A stretch of DNA of 10,277 nt from positions 1 to 10,277 of the forward strand of contig USML01000067.1 of NCBI GenBank assembly GCA_900555855.1. Reading direction: 5' to 3'. Shown here in pieces: positions 6,291-10,277 of this stretch. This DNA comes from an uncultured Eubacteriales bacterium (GTDB lineage: Bacteria > Bacillota > Clostridia > Oscillospirales > Butyricicoccaceae). The position numbers were made by a program, and so were the translations under genes. How positions within the stretch are numbered: position 1 is the stretch's first letter; each line of letters starts with the position of its first letter. The notes beneath the pieces are model-generated. The model saw nothing but the letters and a program-made list of their open reading frames with translations. It searched no databases and was not told where the DNA came from.

Positions 6291-7856
6291 TTATTCCAGA
6301 TCCGGCAGGAATTGGGCCAGCAGCTCCTGCAGCGCGCCGGAGCGCACCAGCGCTTCGATGGCTTGAATGTCCGGCTGAAGCTCCCGGTCGGTCTCCAAAA
6401 ATGCGATATCCCGGCGCACCAGATCAAACACCGCCTGCTGCACCGGCGAGATGCCCTGCCCCAGGTCGCCCTTGCGGCGGCGGATGTCGATGGCCTGACA
6501 GGCCGTCAGCAGCTCAAAGGCCAGCACGGACAGGGTGTTTTGCAGGATCCAGCCCGCCTTCCGGGCGGCGGTGGTGCCCATGGAGACGAAATCCTCCTGA
6601 TTGGCGGAGGAGGGGATGGAGTCCACACAGGCGGGATGGGCCAGCACCTTGTTTTCCGAGACCATGGAGGCGGCGCTGTATTGGACGATCATAAACCCGC
6701 TGTTCAGGCCGCCCTGGGTGGTGAGAAAGGGCGTCAGGCCGCAGCTGAGCGCGCTGTTGACCATGCGCTCGATGCGGCGCTCGGAGATGGAGGCCAGCTC
6801 GGCGCAGGCGATGCCCAGAAAATCAAAGGGCAGGGCCATGGGCTCCCCGTGGAAGTTGCCGCCGGAGATCACCGCGCCGTCCTCGCAGAAGAGCAGGGGA
6901 TTGTCGGTGACGGCGTTCAGCTCGATGTCCACCCGGCTGCGGATAAACGCCAGCGCGTCACGCACGGCGCCATGGACCTGGGGGATGCAGCGGAGGGCGT
7001 AGGCGTCCTGCACCCGCAGCCCCTGACTTTTTTCCAGCATTTCACAGCCGACGGTGAGCCGCCGCAGATTTGCAGCCACCTGAATCTGACCCAGCTGGCC
7101 CCGGGCGGTGTGCAGCCGCTCCTGAAAGGCGTCCAGCTGTCCGCCCAGGGCGGTAAAGGTCATGGACGCGATGAGATCGGCCAGATCGGCGGCGTGGAGA
7201 GCATCGTAAAGATGCAGCGCGCCCACGCTGGTCATGGCGCAGGTGCCGTTGGTGATGCCAAGGCCCTCCTTGCGCACCAGCGTCTCCAGCCAGCAAAGGC
7301 CCGCCTGCTCCATGGCCTGCCGCCCCGGCAGGCGGCGGCCCTGATAAAAGGCCTCGCCCCGGCCCAGCAGCACCAGCCCGATGTGGCTCAAGGGGGCCAG
7401 ATCGCCGGAGGCGCCCAGCGAGCCCTTCTGGGGCACCACGGGGGTGACGCCGGCGTTGAGCATCCGGATCAGCAGCTCCACCAGAACGGGCCGCACGCCG
7501 CTGAGCCCCACGCACAGGGCGTTGGCCCGCAGCAGCATCATGCCCCGGACCTGCTCCTCGGAAAAGGGCTCGCCCGTGCCGGTGCAGTGGCTGAGGATCA
7601 GGTTGGTGGAGAGCTGGCTGCTCATCTCCTCCGGGACGGCCACATTGGCAAAATCCCCAAAGCCGGTGGTGATGCCGTAGGCGGCCCGGCCGCTGTCGGC
7701 CAGCTGCTGCGCCATGGCGCGGGAGCGCTCCATGGCCTGTCTTGCGCCGGGATCCAGCGCCACCTCCGCGCCGAATCGGGCCACGGCCACCAGCTGGGGC
7801 AGCGTAAGGCTGTGCCCGTCCAGTACCACCTGTTTGATCGCCTTTGCCTGTTCCAT
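6291..7856 (-). CDS. hutH: Histidine ammonia-lyase
   Basis: HutH removes ammonia from L-histidine to form trans-urocanate, the entry step of the pathway, as a cytosolic tetramer. The protein is 521 aa, about the usual length. The Ala-Ser-Gly triad that cyclises to the MIO prosthetic group is at 149-151 in GSLGASGDLAPL, and the active-site tyrosine is in YGITTGFGDF (Y60). NGTCAMTSVGA, the QDAYALRC-type motif, ELNAVTDNPL and SSANQEDFVSMG follow in normal order. The start at 7856 is preferred: MEQAKAI begins the family fold, and AAGGAG (7868-7873) lies 11 nt upstream, slightly far. The longer reading from 7928 would begin upstream of the candidate promoter. It lies 435 nt upstream of hutU on the same strand, with the YerC-like gene antisense between, and converges with that gene (62-nt gap). 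Confidence 0.97.
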   Translation of the reverse strand: MEQAKAIKQVVLDGHSLTLPQLVAVARFGAEVALDPGARQAMERSRAMAQQLADSGRAAYGITTGFGDFANVAVPEEMSSQLSTNLILSHCTGTGEPFSEEQVRGMMLLRANALCVGLSGVRPVLVELLIRMLNAGVTPVVPQKGSLGASGDLAPLSHIGLVLLGRGEAFYQGRRLPGRQAMEQAGLCWLETLVRKEGLGITNGTCAMTSVGALHLYDALHAADLADLIASMTFTALGGQLDAFQERLHTARGQLGQIQVAANLRRLTVGCEMLEKSQGLRVQDAYALRCIPQVHGAVRDALAFIRSRVDIELNAVTDNPLLFCEDGAVISGGNFHGEPMALPFDFLGIACAELASISERRIERMVNSALSCGLTPFLTTQGGLNSGFMIVQYSAASMVSENKVLAHPACVDSIPSSANQEDFVSMGTTAARKAGWILQNTLSVLAFELLTACQAIDIRRRKGDLGQGISPVQQAVFDLVRRDIAFLETDRELQPDIQAIEALVRSGALQELLAQFLPDLE

Positions 7857-7889
7857 TCTGCTTCGCGCTCCTTCCCAGTGCTTCTTATT

Positions 7890-7922
7890 TGATAGCTTAT
7901 CATGGGAAAATGGCGGAAACAA
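7890..7922 (-). promoter_or_regulatory. Candidate hutH promoter with overlapping small dyad
   Basis: On the minus strand, TTGTTT (7922-7917), a 17-bp spacer and TAAGCT (7899-7894) preceded by TGA form a weak extended -10 promoter. It would start near 7887, about 30 nt before the hutH ATG. The dyad TGATA-GCT-TATCA (7890-7902) overlaps the -10 and could be an operator. The -10 matches only three consensus bases, so this is a tentative call. The rest of the 240-nt gap between hutH and the TPM gene holds the TPM terminator and nothing else I recognise. Confidence 0.38.
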
Positions 7923-8024
7923 GCGCAAGGACGCACCGCCCGCCGGCTTTTTCCCTGTGCTATCGGAGGGCCGTGGTAGCGCTTTAGCGCGGCAGAAGCC
8001 TTCGCCTGCATTTTTTGGGCAGGG

Positions 8025-8053
8025 AAAAGCGCCCGTGGAGCTTCCACGGGCGC
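8025..8053 (-). terminator. Intrinsic terminator of the telA-TPM operon
   Basis: A perfect 11-bp stem pairs 8029-8039 with 8043-8053 around a 3-nt loop. On the minus strand it is followed by TTTT (8028-8025) and then CCC. It begins 43 nt after the TPM gene stop. The U-tract is short, but the stem is very GC-rich. It separates this operon from hutH. Confidence 0.82.
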
Positions 8054-8096
8054 AGATCGTTGGAACGCTGCGGGCTTGCGGACGGCAAGGCTCAGG

Positions 8097-9059
8097 TCAT
8101 CTTCTGCCGCCGCCGCCAAAGCCGCCGCCGGAGCGTCCTCCGCCGCTAAAACCGCCGGAGGACCGGCCGCCTCCGCCGAAGCCGCCGGAGGATCTTCCGC
8201 CGCCGCCAAAGCTGCTCCTGCCGGAGGACATGGGCGGACGGGAAGGCCGGGGCGCGGAGGGACGCGGGGGACGGGGCGCGGGGCCCATGGGTCTGGGCGG
8301 AGGGGGCGGCGCCATGGGACGGGGCGGTCTGGACGGACGGGGCGCAGGACGGGGCCCCATACCGGGCCTGTGCATGGGCGGCGGGGGCGGAGCGGGACGG
8401 TAAGCCCGGGGTCTGCGCCGCCGGCCGATGCGGCTGACGGAGCACAGCACCACGATCAGCACGATGACGAAGAGGATCACCAGAAAGCCGAAGCCGCTGC
8501 CGTCGTCGTAGCTGTCCTGATAAGCGCTGTCATAGCCGTCGTTGAGACTGTAGCTGTAGTCCAGCGAGACGCCGCCGGATGCCGTGCCGGCCAGCTGCTG
8601 CTGCACCGCCGTGTCAAAGGTCAGCACTGCGGTGGAATAATCCCCCGCGGCAAAATCCGGCTCCAGCGCGCTCTGCAGCAGACGGTCGTAGCTGCTGTCC
8701 AGCACAGCGGCCGCCTGAGAGGCGGTGTCGTAGCCGAAATAATAATCCTGCTTCGCCCCGGTGACCAGCACCAGCAGCAGATCAGAGGACGAGAGCTGCC
8801 AGCCCTCCCAGAGGGCGGCGGCATAGTCGGCAGTGCTCAGCTTGCCGGTGGAGCGCACGGCGGCCACGCTGAGCCGCACGCTGCGGCCCGCCTGACGGGA
8901 GATCAGCTCCTGCGCGGCGGCAGAGGAAAGCGCGCCCGCCGGGTCGGTGACATAAAGGGAGGGATCCCGCTTCACCGGCTTGCCGGAAGCGCCCAGCAGG
9001 ATAGCGCCGGCCACCATAACGGCCGCCAGCAGAATGGCCAGGATTCGTTTTGTTTTCAT
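8097..9059 (-). CDS. TPM-domain membrane protein with Pro/Arg- and Gly-rich tail
   Basis: This is a 320-aa protein with an N-terminal signal or anchor helix (about 5-24), a TPM domain (about 31-160; YVTDPAGALS start, DLLLVLVTG and YYFGYDT strands) and a short acidic Tyr/Asp linker. A membrane helix follows (about 190-208), then a basic RIGRRRRPR stop (210-218). The TPM domain is thus outside and the C-terminus inside. The last 100 residues are low complexity: a Pro/Arg/Met-rich part (221-276), then a 10-residue Gly/Ser/Arg repeat. TPM proteins are known as membrane-linked factors (YgcG, plant TLP18.3) with poorly defined biochemistry. Gly-rich tails are common in the family, but the long Pro/Arg part is unusual. 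AAAGGAG lies 8 nt before the ATG. It is 39 nt downstream of telA, probably co-transcribed. The LemA partner often seen with TPM genes is absent here. Confidence 0.87.
   Translation of the reverse strand: MKTKRILAILLAAVMVAGAILLGASGKPVKRDPSLYVTDPAGALSSAAAQELISRQAGRSVRLSVAAVRSTGKLSTADYAAALWEGWQLSSSDLLLVLVTGAKQDYYFGYDTASQAAAVLDSSYDRLLQSALEPDFAAGDYSTAVLTFDTAVQQQLAGTASGGVSLDYSYSLNDGYDSAYQDSYDDGSGFGFLVILFVIVLIVVLCSVSRIGRRRRPRAYRPAPPPPPMHRPGMGPRPAPRPSRPPRPMAPPPPPRPMGPAPRPPRPSAPRPSRPPMSSGRSSFGGGGRSSGGFGGGGRSSGGFSGGGRSGGGFGGGGRR
8100..8210 (-). repeat. 30-bp coding tandem repeat in the TPM tail
   Basis: Residues 284-320 of the TPM protein consist of three and a half copies of a 10-residue unit, FGGGGRSSGG with small changes. 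This corresponds to a 30-bp period at the DNA level with synonymous drift between copies. Such Gly-rich coding repeats can change copy number by slippage, so tail length may differ between strains. Confidence 0.85.
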
Positions 9060-9098
9060 GATCGTTTCTCCTTTCCGGGAGACGGCCCAAAGGCCGCG

Positions 9099-10244
9099 TT
9101 ACTGCCGGATATCCAGCAGCTTCTGTTTCAGCTCGCCCTCGATGCGGCCCAGCTCCGCCTCGGCTTCCCGCCGCTTGGCCCGGCCGTCGTCCTGGATCTT
9201 GACCACTTCGTCCAGGGTCTCGATGAGCATTTTGTTGGTGTTTTTCAGCGTCTCCACATCCACGATGCCCCGCTCGCTCTCCTTGGCGGTCTCCACGGTG
9301 GCCATCTTGAGCTTTTCGGCGTTCTTGCGCAGCAGGGTATTGGTCATCTCGGTGACCTCCCGCTGGGCCTTGGTGGCCTGGACGGAATGCTCCATGCCCA
9401 GCGCCAGCACCATCTGGCTCTTCCAGAGGGGAATGGTGTTGGTCAGAGTGGACTGGATCTTCTCCGCCATCATGGTGTCGTTGTTCTGCACAAGGCGGAT
9501 CTGGGGGGCCATCTGCAGGGAGATCATCCGGGTCAGCTCCAGATCGTGGATCTTCTTCTCAAACCGGTCGCAGTAGGCGGCCATGTCGTTGGCGGCCTGG
9601 CTGTCGGCGGGGTCGCCGGTCTGCTTGGCCTTTTCGATCATGGCGGGCAGGACCTCGGTGCGCACCTGATTCAGCTTGCGCTTGCCCGCCAGGATATACA
9701 TCCCCAGCTCCTTATAGTTGCTCAGGTTGCGCTCATACATCTTATCCAACATGGCGATGTCCTTCAGCAGCTGCACCTGATGGTTCTCCAGCATATCGCA
9801 GATCTTGGTCACATTGACCTCGGCCTTGTCGTAGCGGGCCTTCAGGGTGGTGAGCTTGTTGGCGCTGCGCTTGAAAAAGCCGGAGATGCCCTTTTCGTTT
9901 TCGTCCACATCAAAGCCCTTCAGCTCGCCCACCAGATCGGTGATGGCGTCGCCCACCTCGCCCAGGTCCTTGGTGCGCACATTGCTCAGGGCGTTTTCGG
10001 AAAAGTCGGAGAGCTTTTTCTGGGCGGCGGAACCATACTGCAGGATCATGGTGCTGTTGGTCAGGTCGATCTTATCGGCAAAGTCGTGGACCATTTTGCG
10101 CTCCTCCTCGGTGAGGCTGCTCTCGTCCAGCACTACCGGCTCCACCGGCGCTTCCTGCTTCTGCTCCTCCGGCGCGGCTTCCTCCGTCAGGTCGGGGGTC
10201 AGGGTCAGCATGGGGGTCTCCATTGCTTTATTTTCTTCCGTCAT
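9099..10244 (-). CDS. telA: TelA-family toxic anion resistance protein
   Basis: This is a 381-aa soluble protein of the TelA/KlaA family, first known from tellurite resistance; its molecular function is unclear, with proposed roles in envelope stress. An acidic, Pro/Glu-rich, probably disordered N-terminus (1-45) is followed by the helical TelA domain. Recognisable family stretches are GISGFFKRSANKL (about 119-131), LLKDIAMLDKMYERN, LWKSQMVLAL and LLRKNAEKLK. The C-terminus is a charged coiled coil with no membrane helix. AGGAGG (10253-10258) lies 8 nt before the ATG, so the gene is complete with its promoter outside the window. The TPM gene follows after 39 nt. In other Clostridia, telA is often next to an XpaC-like gene, which could lie just upstream beyond the window edge; this is a prediction, not seen. 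Confidence 0.93.
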   Translation of the reverse strand: MTEENKAMETPMLTLTPDLTEEAAPEEQKQEAPVEPVVLDESSLTEEERKMVHDFADKIDLTNSTMILQYGSAAQKKLSDFSENALSNVRTKDLGEVGDAITDLVGELKGFDVDENEKGISGFFKRSANKLTTLKARYDKAEVNVTKICDMLENHQVQLLKDIAMLDKMYERNLSNYKELGMYILAGKRKLNQVRTEVLPAMIEKAKQTGDPADSQAANDMAAYCDRFEKKIHDLELTRMISLQMAPQIRLVQNNDTMMAEKIQSTLTNTIPLWKSQMVLALGMEHSVQATKAQREVTEMTNTLLRKNAEKLKMATVETAKESERGIVDVETLKNTNKMLIETLDEVVKIQDDGRAKRREAEAELGRIEGELKQKLLDIRQ

Positions 10245-10277
10245 GGGTGGTTCCTCCTGTCTTTCTTTCCAAAATAT

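Noticed and set aside
7857..7928. N-terminal extension of hutH to ATG 7928.
   Set aside because: The added 24 residues are not part of the family, and they cover the AT-rich promoter and ribosome site.
8100..8400. Tandem-like GCC/CCG-rich repeats that could suggest a CRISPR or non-coding repeat array.
   Set aside because: The repeats lie in frame in the TPM gene and encode the Gly- and Pro-rich tail; there are no unique spacers.

Overview
The window is GC-rich (except for a few AT-rich intergenic spots), has strong AGGAGG-type ribosome binding sites and short intergenic gaps. It encodes a tetrahydrofolate-dependent histidine fermentation route. Together with the TelA, TPM and YerC/TrpR-like families, this points to a high-GC anaerobic Clostridia member, most likely a gut Oscillospiraceae-type bacterium. 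The taxonomic placement is inference from gene content and composition only.

Layout. (1) 1-762, plus strand: the C-terminal part of an HtrA/DegP-like serine protease with one PDZ domain, cut by the window edge. (2) 763-986: an AT-rich intergenic island with three TTnACA-like direct repeats, an extended -10 box, a small hairpin, a 30-nt pyrimidine tract and a strong plus-strand terminator. Together these look like a roughly 120-nt small-RNA gene, possibly under PhoP-type control. (3) 987-5805, minus strand: hutU-hutI-ftcD-fchA, a tightly packed histidine degradation operon. (4) 5806-6274: a plus-strand YerC/TrpR-like DNA-binding protein with its own consensus promoter, a dyad centred on the -35 box, a GC hairpin in its leader and its own terminator. 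(5) 6291-7856, minus strand: hutH. (6) 7857-8096: candidate hutH promoter and the terminator of the next operon. (7) 8097-10244, minus strand: telA followed by a TPM-domain membrane protein with an unusual Pro/Arg then Gly-rich tail.

How the genes work together. HutH deaminates histidine to urocanate, HutU hydrates it to imidazolonepropionate, and HutI opens the ring to N-formimino-L-glutamate. FtcD moves the formimino group to tetrahydrofolate, releasing glutamate, and FchA deaminates formimino-THF to methenyl-THF. All five steps are present, giving glutamate, two ammonia and a one-carbon unit on folate. The YerC-like regulator lies antisense between hutH and hutU. It is a natural candidate for local control of the pathway, although nothing in the sequence proves this.

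The two most interesting non-coding signals are the small-RNA candidate at about 838-970 and the regulatory dyad at 5830-5857.
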